Positions 9,033 to 17,809 of a stretch of 64,000 bases of DNA are shown here, one piece after another; the first letter of the stretch is position 1, and each line of letters starts with the position of its first letter. Both the position numbers and the translations under genes were made by a program. The notes beneath the pieces were generated by a model. The model did not search any database, was not told where the DNA came from, and saw nothing but the letters and a program-made list of their open reading frames with translations. Source of the stretch: SZUA-430 sp044220975 (GTDB taxonomy: Bacteria > Pseudomonadota > Alphaproteobacteria > Micropepsales > Micropepsaceae); NCBI GenBank assembly GCA_044220975.1, contig JBGAPZ010000010.1:1-64000 (forward strand), written 5' to 3'.

Positions 9033-9134
9033 CGGCCGACAAAGTGAGTTTGCCCCGTGGCGCACGGATCGCGTGGGGCGCCGTATGGGGTATCTAGCCC
9101 CGTGGCCGCCCAAGCAGCGGCCAAGAGTGACACG

Positions 9135-10190
9135 ATGCCGGAACGTCCTCGGCCGGGTCACATCTACGCGGCGCTGGATTTAGGCACTAATAACTGCCGG
9201 CTGCTGATCGCAAAGCCGGACCAGGCGGGTTTCCGCGTCCTCGATTCCTTCTCGCGCACCGTTCGCCTGGGCGAAGGCTTGAACCAAACCGGTGAGCTGT
9301 CCGACGCCGCGATGCAGCGCGCGATCGAAGCGATCCGCATTTGCGCCGTGAAGATGCGCAAGCGCGGCGTGACGAACGCGCGCGCAATCGCAACCCAAGC
9401 CTGCCGCACGGCGACAAACGGCCCCGCGTTCATTGCGCGGGTGGCCAAAGAAACCGGTCTCCACTTCGATATCATTCCGCCTATCGAAGAAGCACGCCTC
9501 GCAGCGCGCGGCGTCACGCCCTTGCTCGACCGTAACGACAAAGGCGCGCTCGTTTTCGACATCGGCGGCGGCTCGACGGAACTCATCTGGCTTGACCTGC
9601 GCGAACACGGCCGGCCGCCGAAGATTCTGCGGTGGGGCTCGATGCCGCTCGGCGTCGTGACGCTCAGCGAAAAATTCCCAGGCCGCCTCGACGACCCCAG
9701 CGCCTACGACGAAATGTTGGCCGAAGTGAAAGGGCGCCTCAAGACAATCACAAGCCTTGCACCACCCGGCGGCCATCCTGCCGGCGTGTTCCATATGTTG
9801 GGCACCTCTGGAACGGTAACGACGATTGCCGGCATTCACTTAGGGCTGGAACGCTACGAACGGTCGAAGGTCGACGGTCAGTGGCTGAAGCGCGATGACA
9901 TCGTCCGCGTCATCGCTGATCTCAAAGCGATGCGCCGCGAAGGCCGCGCAGCCCATCCCTGCATTGGGCCGGAACGCGCCGAACTTGTGATCCCGGGGCT
10001 TGCGATCTTCGAAGCGATCTTCACGCTCTGGACGCCGCCGCGCCTGCGCGTTGCCGACCGTGGCTTGCGTGAGGGCATGTTGCTAGCCCTCATGGAAGGC
10101 GCCGAACCCGCGCGCAAGCAAAAGCGCCGCCGCAAACGCCGCGGCCGCAAACGCCGTGGCTTCAACGCGAACGGGCCAGCGCCAACGTGA
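9135..10190 (+). CDS. Ppx/GppA-family phosphatase
   Basis: An exopolyphosphatase/guanosine pentaphosphate phosphatase homologue of 351 residues. It has the ASKHA nucleotide-binding motifs: ALDLGTNNCRLL at residues 13-24 and FDIGGGSTEL around 145, with the catalytic Glu in IIPPIEEARLA. The C-terminus is very basic (KQKRRRKRRGRKRR), which could bind polyphosphate or RNA. ATG at 9135 is chosen because the conserved region starts nine residues later; a GTG at 9057 with AAGTGAG upstream would add 26 residues. Its stop overlaps the start of rlmE (GTGA), so the two are translationally coupled. Whether polyphosphate or pppGpp is the substrate cannot be told. Confidence 0.9.
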   Translation: MPERPRPGHIYAALDLGTNNCRLLIAKPDQAGFRVLDSFSRTVRLGEGLNQTGELSDAAMQRAIEAIRICAVKMRKRGVTNARAIATQACRTATNGPAFIARVAKETGLHFDIIPPIEEARLAARGVTPLLDRNDKGALVFDIGGGSTELIWLDLREHGRPPKILRWGSMPLGVVTLSEKFPGRLDDPSAYDEMLAEVKGRLKTITSLAPPGGHPAGVFHMLGTSGTVTTIAGIHLGLERYERSKVDGQWLKRDDIVRVIADLKAMRREGRAAHPCIGPERAELVIPGLAIFEAIFTLWTPPRLRVADRGLREGMLLALMEGAEPARKQKRRRKRRGRKRRGFNANGPAPT

Positions 10191-10849
10191 TCGACAAGCC
10201 GAACCCGCGCGCACTGAAAATCCGCGTCAAAAAAACGAAGCGCCGCTCGACGTCGTCGAAGATCTGGCTCGAGCGCCAATTGAACGATCCTTATGTGCGC
10301 GCTGCGAAGAGCGAAGGCTACCGCTCGCGTGCGGCCTACAAACTCGCAGAGATGAACGAAAAACACCGCTTCCTGAAACGCGGCCAAACCGCCGTCGACC
10401 TCGGCGCAGCTCCCGGTGGCTGGACCCAAGTTTTGGTCGAACAGTTGGGTGAAGGCCGCGTCGTCGGCGTCGACATCCAAGAGATGGAACCGATTGCTGG
10501 CGCGACGCTCTTGAAGCTGGACTTCATGGACGAGAAAGCGCCCGCGATCATCAAGCACACGCTAAGCGGCCCGGTGGACGCCGTTCTCTCCGACATGGCG
10601 TCGCCCGCCACCGGCCACCGCGAAACCGATCACCTTCGCGTCATGGCGCTGTGCGAAACCGCTCTCGACTTCGGAATCGAAATCCTCAAGCCCGGCGGGA
10701 CCTTCCTTTGCAAGGTGCTGCGCGGCGGCACCGAACGCCAGCTATTGGAAACGCTGAAGAAGCGATTTCAAAAGGTCATCCACGTAAAGCCACCGGCCAG
10801 CCGTGCCGACAGCGCCGAGATGTATGTGCTGGCGATCGGGTTTCGTTAG
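10187..10849 (+). CDS. rlmE: 23S rRNA 2'-O-ribose methyltransferase RlmE (FtsJ)
   Basis: Methylates the ribose of U2552 (E. coli numbering) in the A-loop of 23S rRNA late in 50S assembly. The 220-residue protein has the family hallmarks GYRSRAAYKL, the SAM motif DLGAAPGGWTQ (residues 71-81), LSDMASPATG with the catalytic Asp, and KVLRGG with the catalytic Lys. A basic N-terminal extension (KIRVKKTKRR) is common in alphaproteobacteria. The start is GTG overlapping the ppx stop. It converges with the acid phosphatase gene, whose stop lies one base away. Confidence 0.96.
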   Translation: MIDKPNPRALKIRVKKTKRRSTSSKIWLERQLNDPYVRAAKSEGYRSRAAYKLAEMNEKHRFLKRGQTAVDLGAAPGGWTQVLVEQLGEGRVVGVDIQEMEPIAGATLLKLDFMDEKAPAIIKHTLSGPVDAVLSDMASPATGHRETDHLRVMALCETALDFGIEILKPGGTFLCKVLRGGTERQLLETLKKRFQKVIHVKPPASRADSAEMYVLAIGFR

Positions 10850-10850
10850 C

Positions 10851-11675
10851 TCACTGGCACGCTGGCAAATCTTCCGCACGCATCCCAGCCCTCACCGACT
10901 GCAACTCGGTCTTCGCACACTGGAAGTCGCGCCGGAATTCCGGCAGTGCAAACAGCTTGTCGATCACCGCCGTCGCCACCAGATGCCCCGCATCGATGTC
11001 GCTCGGGAAATGCAGTCCGCACACCACGCGGCTTTCGCCGAAGTCCACAGCACGCAGCACGATCGCCTGCGCGCTCTGTGGCGAAGCCTCCATCATTACA
11101 AGTGCAACCGCCCACGAAACGACCGCATGCCCCGACGGATAAGACGTTCCCCCGCTCGGCGACGCGTCCGGTTTCGCTACCTTCGCCTGGCCGCACACGC
11201 GCGTAAGGGCAAATCGCTGAAACGGTCGTGGCCTGGGGTATCGCTTCTTCGCATCACCCCCGGCTGCGAGCGCATCCTCGGCCACGCGATTGAGCAACCG
11301 CACGAAGCGCGGAAAGCGCTTTCGATCCGGCCGGAAGCCCAACTGCTCCGTAAACCTGTCGTAGACCGATGCATCGTCCAGCATCGCGCGTTGCCAACGC
11401 AGCGCATTTGCATGTGCGTTCACTTCGCGCACATGGGCGACATCGGCTTTATCCCCCGCCGAATCGATAGCCGGCGGACCAGTCAGAACCGTGCCGACAT
11501 CGATGGGACCAATGGGCAGATACCCCCTCACATCTTCGGCCTGCTCGTCGGCCGAAAGCGGTGCGGCAGCGGGCCCTTCCAGGAAACGCACACGATCGGC
11601 CGACGCAGCCTGGACCGGCGCACCCGCTAAGATGCACGCGAAAACAGCGCAAACGGCGCTTTGCCGAATGTTCAT
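10851..11675 (-). CDS. PAP2-type (class A) acid phosphatase, secreted
   Basis: A periplasmic non-specific acid phosphatase of the vanadium-haloperoxidase/PAP2 fold, 274 residues. The ATG at 11675 has GGAGGG five bases upstream and starts a signal peptide ending near VQA-AS (residue 24). The three catalytic blocks are present: KKRYPRPRP, SYPSGH (about 179-183) and SRVVCGLHFPSDIDAG (about 215-230), i.e. the K-x6-RP, PSGH and SR-x5-H-x3-D pattern. It should release phosphate from organic esters outside the cytoplasm. It is divergent from ccmF, with 118 bases between the starts, so the two share a promoter region. Confidence 0.92.
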   Translation of the reverse strand: MNIRQSAVCAVFACILAGAPVQAASADRVRFLEGPAAAPLSADEQAEDVRGYLPIGPIDVGTVLTGPPAIDSAGDKADVAHVREVNAHANALRWQRAMLDDASVYDRFTEQLGFRPDRKRFPRFVRLLNRVAEDALAAGGDAKKRYPRPRPFQRFALTRVCGQAKVAKPDASPSGGTSYPSGHAVVSWAVALVMMEASPQSAQAIVLRAVDFGESRVVCGLHFPSDIDAGHLVATAVIDKLFALPEFRRDFQCAKTELQSVRAGMRAEDLPACQ

Positions 11676-11793
11676 GAAGGCCCTCCCCGCCCGCACTCTT
11701 GCAAGCCAACGTCGCCTTGCCAAGGCCAGCCGCGCGCCAGGCGCAAAGTCGCACATTGATCTTGGACCTCGTTGTCCGATATCCGAGGCACGG

Positions 11794-13755
11794 ATGATCG
11801 CCGAAATCGGACATTTTTCGCTCGCGCTGGCGCTGACCTTGGCGCTCGCCCAAAGCACGCTGCCGCTCTACGGCGCTGCGAAGGGCGACCTGGGTCTGAT
11901 GGCGTTCGCACGCTCGGCCGCCCTGGGCCAGTTGCTGTTCGTCGCGATCGCGTTCTTGAGTTTGACTTCGGCCTTCGTGACGTCGGATTTCTCCGTCTCG
12001 CTCGTCGCACAACATTCGCACTCCGCCAAGCCGCTGATGTACAAAATCGCAGGCGTCTGGGGAAACCACGAAGGCTCGATGCTGTTGTGGGTGCTGATCC
12101 TCGCCATCTTCGGTGCAGCGGTCGCACTCTTCGGACGCAACCTTCCCGACACGCTATCGGCGCGCGTACTCGCGGTGCAGGGCATGATTGGTGTCGGTTT
12201 CCTCGCCTTCATCCTCTTCACGTCGAATCCGTTCCTGCGTCTTGATCCCGCACCGCTGAACGGCATGGGCTTGAACCCGCTGCTCCAAGATCCAGGCCTC
12301 GCAACGCACCCGCCGTTCCTCTATCTGGGCTACGTCGGCTTCTCGATGGCGTTCTCGTTCGCTGTGGCAGCGCTCATCGAAGGGAAAGTCGATCCCGCAT
12401 GGGCGCGCTGGGTGAGACCGTGGACGATCGCGGCATGGGCGTTTCTCACCATGGGCATCATGCTGGGCAGCCTTTGGGCTTATTACGAACTTGGTTGGGG
12501 CGGTTGGTGGTTTTGGGATCCGGTCGAAAACGCATCGCTCATGCCGTGGCTTGCCGGAACTGCACTTATCCACTCCGCCATCGTCGTCGAAAAGCGCGAC
12601 GCGCTAAAGCATTGGACGATCCTGCTCGCCATCCTGACGTTCACGCTGAGCCTGATCGGCACGTTCCTTGTGCGTTCAGGCGTGATCTCGAGCGTCCATT
12701 CGTTCGCAACCGACCCGACGCGCGGCATTTTTATCTTGGGCCTGTTAGTCCTCACCACCGGCGGCGCGCTCACACTCTACGCGATCCGCGCCCCGCAGAT
12801 GAAGCTCGGCAACCTGTTCGCGCCCGTCAGCCGCGAAGGCGGCTTGATCTTGAACAACATCCTGCTCGTCGCAATCACCACAGTGATCTTCCTAGGCACC
12901 TTTTATCCGCTGTTCTTGCAGATCGCGACCGGCGCCCAACTCTCCGTCGGCCCGCCCTTCTATAATTTCTTCTTCGTGCCGCTCGCAATCGCACTCATGT
13001 TTGCGATGACGGTCGGTCCGTTCTTGAGTTGGAAACGCGGCGACCTTGCGCAATCCCTTTGGCGCCTCAAACTTGCCGGAGCCGCAGCACTTGGCACCGG
13101 CATCGCAGCTCTCATCCTCAGCACCGGCTCGCTTGCTGCCTTAGCGCTCGCCGCAGCGGCATGGCTCCTCATCGGCTCGCTCACCGTCGTAGCACAGCGC
13201 ATCGGCACGACAAGCCTGTCGGCGGCATGGGCTCGGGCGGCCGGCTTGCCGCGCGCAACGTGGGGCATGGTGACCGCTCACATCGGTGTCGCAATCACCG
13301 CAATTGGCATAGCGGGAGTGGTCTCGTGGACCGAAGAAACGGTGACGATGCTTAAGCCCGGCCAAAGCGCGACGGTCGGCGTCTACGACGTGCGCCTGAT
13401 GAAAGTCGAAGACGTGCAAGGTCCGAACTACACCAGCAAAGCAGGCACCTTCGCTATCAGCACAGGCGGCGCACAAATCGATGAGCTGATCGCCGAGCGC
13501 CGCAACTACCCGAACCCCGGAAGCGACACGACCGAAGCGGGTCTGCGCGTGCGTCCGCTCGACGTTCTCTACGTCACGATCGGTCAGTCGCACCCGGGCG
13601 GCGCCTGGACCGTGCGCATGTATCATCACCCGCTGGTCTTTTGGATTTGGAGCGGCGCAATCGTCATGGTCTTAGGCGGCTTGCTCTCGCTCAGCGACCG
13701 TAGATTGCGTGTCGGCGCGCCGCGCCGCGCCGCAGCGCTGCAACCGGCGGAATAG
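11794..13755 (+). CDS. ccmF: Cytochrome c heme lyase subunit CcmF (CycK)
   Basis: A large inner-membrane protein of the heme ligation complex, 653 residues with many hydrophobic helices. The periplasmic tryptophan-rich WWD motif is clear in GWGGWWFWDPVENASLMPW. Conserved His residues for heme coordination lie in the flanking loops. The ATG at 11794 starts AEIGHFSLALALTLALAQ, the usual N-terminus, with GAGG upstream; the frame is open further upstream but that part lies under the phosphatase gene. It begins a tightly packed operon ccmF-ccmG-ccmH-ccmI. The CcmE partner is encoded 7 kb away on the other strand. Confidence 0.96.
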   Translation: MIAEIGHFSLALALTLALAQSTLPLYGAAKGDLGLMAFARSAALGQLLFVAIAFLSLTSAFVTSDFSVSLVAQHSHSAKPLMYKIAGVWGNHEGSMLLWVLILAIFGAAVALFGRNLPDTLSARVLAVQGMIGVGFLAFILFTSNPFLRLDPAPLNGMGLNPLLQDPGLATHPPFLYLGYVGFSMAFSFAVAALIEGKVDPAWARWVRPWTIAAWAFLTMGIMLGSLWAYYELGWGGWWFWDPVENASLMPWLAGTALIHSAIVVEKRDALKHWTILLAILTFTLSLIGTFLVRSGVISSVHSFATDPTRGIFILGLLVLTTGGALTLYAIRAPQMKLGNLFAPVSREGGLILNNILLVAITTVIFLGTFYPLFLQIATGAQLSVGPPFYNFFFVPLAIALMFAMTVGPFLSWKRGDLAQSLWRLKLAGAAALGTGIAALILSTGSLAALALAAAAWLLIGSLTVVAQRIGTTSLSAAWARAAGLPRATWGMVTAHIGVAITAIGIAGVVSWTEETVTMLKPGQSATVGVYDVRLMKVEDVQGPNYTSKAGTFAISTGGAQIDELIAERRNYPNPGSDTTEAGLRVRPLDVLYVTIGQSHPGGAWTVRMYHHPLVFWIWSGAIVMVLGGLLSLSDRRLRVGAPRRAAALQPAE

Positions 13756-13758
13756 CTA

Positions 13759-14295
13759 ATGTCGCGCTGGCTCTCGCTCGCACCGTTGCTGATCCTTCTA
13801 GCGCTAGCCATTTACTTCGCAATCGGCCTGCAGACGGACTCGCGCACAATTCAATCCGTCCTCATCGATAAACCGCTGCCGGCTTTCGACCTCCCAACCT
13901 TTCCCGACGACACCAAACGCATCGTGGCGGCCGATCTCAAAGGCCGCGTCTCCTTACTCAACATCTTCGCCTCGTGGTGCATTACCTGCCGTGCGGAACA
14001 CCCGGTGTTGCTCAAACTGGCACAGGAACGCCGCATCGCGATCTTCGGCCTCGCCTGGAAAGACAAGCCGGAGGAATTGAAGATTTGGCTCGAAGAACTG
14101 GGAAATCCCTACACCGCCATCGCCGACGACCGCGCCGGACGCACGGCCATCGATCTAGGCGTAACCGGTGCTCCCGAAACCTACGTCATCGATAGGGCCG
14201 GACGCATCCGTTACAAGCAAGTCGGCGCTGTCGACGAGTACACCTGGACGAACACGATCGAACCGCTGGTAAAACAACTCGAGGCGGAGAAATGA
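13759..14295 (+). CDS. ccmG: Thiol:disulfide interchange protein CcmG/DsbE
   Basis: A membrane-anchored periplasmic thioredoxin-like reductase that keeps the apocytochrome CXXCH thiols reduced. It has an N-terminal membrane helix (residues 6-24), the active site ASWCITC with Cys74 and Cys77, the acidic GLAWKDKPEE segment and the cis-Pro loop in TGAPETYVID typical of CcmG. Length 178 residues is normal. The CITC pair differs from the more usual Val/Pro-containing active site. It starts three bases after the ccmF stop and overlaps ccmH by ATGA. Confidence 0.95.
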   Translation: MSRWLSLAPLLILLALAIYFAIGLQTDSRTIQSVLIDKPLPAFDLPTFPDDTKRIVAADLKGRVSLLNIFASWCITCRAEHPVLLKLAQERRIAIFGLAWKDKPEELKIWLEELGNPYTAIADDRAGRTAIDLGVTGAPETYVIDRAGRIRYKQVGAVDEYTWTNTIEPLVKQLEAEK

Positions 14296-14756
14296 TACGC
14301 CTCGTCTTGCTCGTCCTCCTCTTGCTCGCGCAGTCGAGCATCGCCCGCGCCGTCGAACCCGATGAAATGCTCGCCGACCCCGCCCTCGAGGCTCGCGCCC
14401 GCGCGCTGACACAAGAGCTACGCTGCGTCGTTTGCCAAAACCAATCCGTGGACGATTCCGATGCGCCGCTCGCACACGACGTCCGCGTGCTCGTGCGAGA
14501 ACGCATCATGGCCGGCGATACCGACGACGCTGCCCGCGCTTTCATCGTCGCGCGCTACGGCAAATACGTGCTGCTACGCCCCCCATTCGAAGCCGACACA
14601 TTGATTCTATGGTTCGCGCCGTTCGCGGTCTTGGGGCTGGGTGCGCTGGCGTCGTGGGCGTATATGCGCGGCCTCGCACGCCAGCCGGCTGCCGCCGCGC
14701 CGCTCAGCGCCATGGAAGAAGACGCCGTCCGCCGCAAGTTGGACGAAGCACCATGA
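14292..14756 (+). CDS. ccmH: Cytochrome c maturation protein CcmH (CycL)
   Basis: A periplasmic, membrane-anchored thiol protein that passes reductant to apocytochrome c. It has a signal peptide (about residues 1-20), the invariant LRCVVCQNQS motif with Cys45 and Cys48, and a C-terminal membrane helix at about 103-125. Length 154 residues matches the short CcmH form. It overlaps ccmG and ccmI by four bases each (ATGA), so the operon is translationally coupled. Confidence 0.96.
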   Translation: MIRLVLLVLLLLAQSSIARAVEPDEMLADPALEARARALTQELRCVVCQNQSVDDSDAPLAHDVRVLVRERIMAGDTDDAARAFIVARYGKYVLLRPPFEADTLILWFAPFAVLGLGALASWAYMRGLARQPAAAAPLSAMEEDAVRRKLDEAP

Positions 14757-15601
14757 TCTGGATCGCCTTCGCGGCGCTTGCGGCGCTCGCGCTGACCTTA
14801 ACTTTGCCGCCATTGTTGCGCACCACCGCAAACACCGGCCATGCACGCGACCTGGCGGTCTACCGGGATCAATTGAAAGAGGTAGATGCCGACCTCGAAC
14901 GCGGCCTGATTTCATCCGCCGAAGCCGAAGCTGCGCGCACCGAAATCAAACGGCGCATTCTCGCTTTGCCGCAATCGAGCACCGCCGCTTCGTCGAAACC
15001 GTCGCGTCCCATTGCATTCGCCGTTGCCGCAGGCGTCATCGCGCTATCGCTTGCCACCTATCTAACACTCGGCCGCCCCGCACTCCCCTCGCGCTTCTAC
15101 GACGCCAAAGCCGAACGCGACGCATCAGGCAAAGAAATGCTTGCCGAAATCAACGATATGGTCGCCCGCCTCGCTGCAAAATTGAAAACGCAGCCGAACG
15201 ACGCAAAGGGCTGGCGCATGCTGGGCTGGTCCTACATCCAACTGGGCCGCGTGAAGGAAGGCATTGATGCCCTAGCCCGCGCCGTAACGCTCGACCCCGA
15301 CAACGCCCCGCTTCGGTCGCAATACGGTGAAGCTCTCGTCCAAGACGCCGACGGCAACGTCACTGCCGACGCCATCGCCGCCTTCGACGAATCCCTGAGG
15401 CGAGATCCCAAAGACCCCCGTGCCCGCTTCTACAAAGGCATGGCGCTTGTCCAAACGGGCCACGACAAAGAAGCCCTCGCTCTCTGGCGCGAGATCATCC
15501 GCGAGGCTCCGCCCGACGCCGAATGGCTCCCGGGCCTACGCGCCCAAGCCGATGAACTCGCGGCAAAACTCAGCCCTGGCCCGAAAGCCCCGCTGCCTTA
15601 G
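14753..15601 (+). CDS. ccmI: CcmI-like c-type cytochrome biogenesis TPR protein (CycH)
   Basis: Holds apocytochromes for the heme lyase complex. The 282-residue protein starts with a membrane helix (IWIAFAALAALALTLTLPP), a coiled segment RDLAVYRDQLKEVDADLERG that is typical of CcmI, a second membrane helix near residues 82-102, and TPR-like repeats (KGWRMLGWSYIQLGRVKEGIDALARA and later PRARFYKGMALVQTG). The ATG overlaps the ccmH stop. It closes the operon; the next gene, an Rrf2 regulator, starts 67 bases later. Confidence 0.93.
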   Translation: MIWIAFAALAALALTLTLPPLLRTTANTGHARDLAVYRDQLKEVDADLERGLISSAEAEAARTEIKRRILALPQSSTAASSKPSRPIAFAVAAGVIALSLATYLTLGRPALPSRFYDAKAERDASGKEMLAEINDMVARLAAKLKTQPNDAKGWRMLGWSYIQLGRVKEGIDALARAVTLDPDNAPLRSQYGEALVQDADGNVTADAIAAFDESLRRDPKDPRARFYKGMALVQTGHDKEALALWREIIREAPPDAEWLPGLRAQADELAAKLSPGPKAPLP

Positions 15602-15668
15602 CGACGCGCCGCTAACGCTTCCGCAAGATAGGCGTGTAAAACTCGACTTTCCCGATATAGAATAACCC

Positions 15669-16106
15669 ATGCTCTCGCAAAAAGCCCGCTATGCCCTGCG
15701 CGCCATGCTGCACCTCGCGGCCAAGCCGATCGACGAGCCGCAGCAGATCGCGGATGTCGCTGAGAGTGCGGGCGTTCCCCGCAAGTTCTTGGAACAAATC
15801 CTATTGGAATTGAAGCGTCGCGGCCTCGTGCACAGCGTGCGCGGCCGCCACGGCGGTTATCAGCTCGGCCGCAACCCGAAGGACATCGACTTCGCAGAAA
15901 TCATTCGCGTCATGGATGGACCGCTCGCACTAAGTCCATGTGCAAGCCGCACCGCCTATCGCCGCTGCGACGACTGCACCGATGAGGCGACCTGCGCGAT
16001 CCGCAAAGCCCTGATCGATGTCCGCAACTCCACCGCGAAGATCCTCGAGCAACACTCGCTCGCTGATGCCCTCGCAGACCGCCGCAAGATGAAGCCGGCT
16101 GCCTGA
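15669..16106 (+). CDS. Rrf2-family transcriptional regulator, probable sulfate-locus repressor
   Basis: A 145-residue winged-helix regulator of the Rrf2 family. The HTH covers about residues 1-65 (MLSQKARYALRAMLHLA, then GVPRKFLEQILLELKRRGLV), with the wing VRGRHGGYQL. Four Cys (91, 100, 103, 109) sit in the region that carries the Fe-S ligands in IscR and NsrR, so an Fe-S or thiol sensor is possible. Divergence from IscR and its place directly before an anion porin and sulfate ABC transporter suggest it controls sulfur uptake, as Rrf2 proteins of the CymR type do; this is inference. The upstream gap ends in a possible -10 (TATAGAAT). Confidence 0.88.
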   Translation: MLSQKARYALRAMLHLAAKPIDEPQQIADVAESAGVPRKFLEQILLELKRRGLVHSVRGRHGGYQLGRNPKDIDFAEIIRVMDGPLALSPCASRTAYRRCDDCTDEATCAIRKALIDVRNSTAKILEQHSLADALADRRKMKPAA

Positions 16107-16173
16107 TTCTTAGCGTTTGGCCTGCGGTTTCCCAGCCTCGGCTGTTCAATGATAAACGCGCACGCAACAAATC

Positions 16174-16205
16174 TCTATTGATTTGATCGGGATTATAGAT
16201 ATTAT
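16174..16205 (+). promoter_or_regulatory. Promoter of the porin/sulfate operon overlapped by an inverted repeat
   Basis: TTGATT (16178-16183) and TATTAT (16200-16205) are separated by 16 bases and make a good sigma70-type promoter about 45 bases before the porin start. An inverted repeat TCTAT (16174-16178) and ATAGA (16195-16199) brackets the spacer, the place a repressor would bind. The stretch is markedly AT-rich compared with its surroundings. The adjacent Rrf2 protein is the natural candidate ligand. Confidence 0.55.
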
Positions 16206-16247
16206 CTCTGGCTGAGGATCCAATCGCGCCGCAGGGAGTAGCACGCC

Positions 16248-17777
16248 ATGCGCACCACACTGATTGCCGCGTCAGCCATGTACGCCGTTTTCGCCCTGCC
16301 AGCTTACGCCGGCGAGCGGGAAGCTCTGAAGGCACAAATCGAAGCCCTGAAGCAACAGATTGCGGAGCAGCAGAAGAAGCTCGACGAACTCGCCTCCCAA
16401 GTGCAGGACGTAAAAGTTTCAACCGTCAACCAATTTGCCGACGAACGCCGCATTCGCAATGAAGGGCCAAAGCTTGCCATCAAAGATGCACGCCCGACAT
16501 TCACCTCCGGCGACGGCAAAAGCAGCATCTCGCTCCGTGGCCGCCTATCGCTCGACTATGCAAACTATTTCCAGGATCGCGCCGGCCCGCTTGCCACCGA
16601 CTTCCGCCGCGGCTCGTTCGGCGACGCGACGGAGGCCACCCGCGCACGCGATCTGAACGACGGAACGAACCTCCGCCGCGCACAGATCGGCGTCGAAGGA
16701 AAACTCGACGACGTCTGGCAGTATAGCCTGGTCTTTGAATTCGGCGGGTCAGGACAAGAAGACGGCGGCCGCATCCAAGACGCCTATTTGCAATACAGCG
16801 GCATTCAGAATGTACGCCTGCGCGTTGGCGCCTTCTCGCCGGCTGTCGCCTATGACGACTCGATCTCGAACGCCGACTCGATCTTCCTTGAGCGCGCCTC
16901 ACCGTCCGAATTGCAGCGCCAGATCGCGGGTAGCGATGGCCGCACCGGCATCGCAGCTTACACAAACGGCGAGCAATGGTTCGGCGCGCTCTCGCTCACG
17001 GGCGCCCCGATCGCCACGCAAAGCTTCGATGAGCAACTGGCGCTCGTCGGCCGCGTCACTTTCCTCCCCGTAAAAGGCGAGGACTTCAACCTGCACCTCG
17101 GCGCGAATGCGACGTATATGTTCCGCGCGCCCGATCAGGGCCCCGACGTCGCGCAACGCTATCCGTTCCGCCTGCGCGACCGGCCTGAGTTGCGCGTTGA
17201 CGGCACACGGCTGATCGACACCGGCAACATCAATACCGACACGCTGTTCGCACCCGGCGTCGAAGTCGCCGCAGACTTCCAAAACATCTACGTCCAAGGT
17301 GAGTACTTCTGGTACCAATTCGAACGCGAGCTTGGTGGCGCGCTTCCCGATCCCGACTTTAGCGGTTGGTACGCTGAGGCCGCCTGGGCAATCACCGGCG
17401 AAACGCGCACATGGAGCCCCACGACCGGCACATTTTCGGGCCTCAAGCCTGCAAAACCGCTCGACCTCACGGGCGACGGCTGGGGCGCATTGGAACTCGC
17501 CGCGCGCTACAGCGTTTCCGACCTGAACTTTCGGGAAAGCCTGTTGCCTGCAGCCGGCGGTATTCGAGGCGGCGAGCAAACGGCTATCACGCTGGGGCTC
17601 AACTGGTACGTGAACAACAACATCCGATTCTTGCTGGACTATCAATGGATTGAGGTCGATCGCCTAAGCAGTGGCGCCGCCAACGCCTACGGAACCGGCA
17701 TTTTCGTGCCAGCCGCAGGCGCACAAATCGGCCAAGACCTTGAGATCGTAAGCATCCGCACACAGTTCACATTTTGA
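16248..17777 (+). CDS. OprP/OprO-type anion porin
   Basis: An outer-membrane beta-barrel porin of 509 residues. A signal peptide ends near AYA-GE (residue 21). A coiled-coil follows (REALKAQIEALKQQIAEQQ to about residue 55), the trimerisation element seen in OprP-like porins, then alternating beta strands and a C-terminal Phe (TQFTF) needed for BAM-dependent insertion. The family usually passes phosphate or pyrophosphate; here the porin lies directly upstream of sbp-cysTWA, so sulfate or other oxyanions are the likely substrate. AGGGAG nine bases before the ATG sets the start. Confidence 0.87.
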   Translation: MRTTLIAASAMYAVFALPAYAGEREALKAQIEALKQQIAEQQKKLDELASQVQDVKVSTVNQFADERRIRNEGPKLAIKDARPTFTSGDGKSSISLRGRLSLDYANYFQDRAGPLATDFRRGSFGDATEATRARDLNDGTNLRRAQIGVEGKLDDVWQYSLVFEFGGSGQEDGGRIQDAYLQYSGIQNVRLRVGAFSPAVAYDDSISNADSIFLERASPSELQRQIAGSDGRTGIAAYTNGEQWFGALSLTGAPIATQSFDEQLALVGRVTFLPVKGEDFNLHLGANATYMFRAPDQGPDVAQRYPFRLRDRPELRVDGTRLIDTGNINTDTLFAPGVEVAADFQNIYVQGEYFWYQFERELGGALPDPDFSGWYAEAAWAITGETRTWSPTTGTFSGLKPAKPLDLTGDGWGALELAARYSVSDLNFRESLLPAAGGIRGGEQTAITLGLNWYVNNNIRFLLDYQWIEVDRLSSGAANAYGTGIFVPAAGAQIGQDLEIVSIRTQFTF

Positions 17778-17809
17778 CGCCTGCCGCCGAAGTGAAGGAG
17801 AATTCGCTC

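Noticed and set aside
11491..11793. Upstream extension of the ccmF frame
   Set aside because: It lies under the start of the acid phosphatase gene, and the known CcmF N-terminus begins at 11794 behind a ribosome site.
13759..14295. CcmG active site CITC as evidence of lost function
   Set aside because: The two inner residues vary in the family; both Cys and the cis-Pro loop are intact.
16178..16190. TTGATTTGATCGG as an FNR box
   Set aside because: The second half-site ATCAA is missing and the spacing is wrong.
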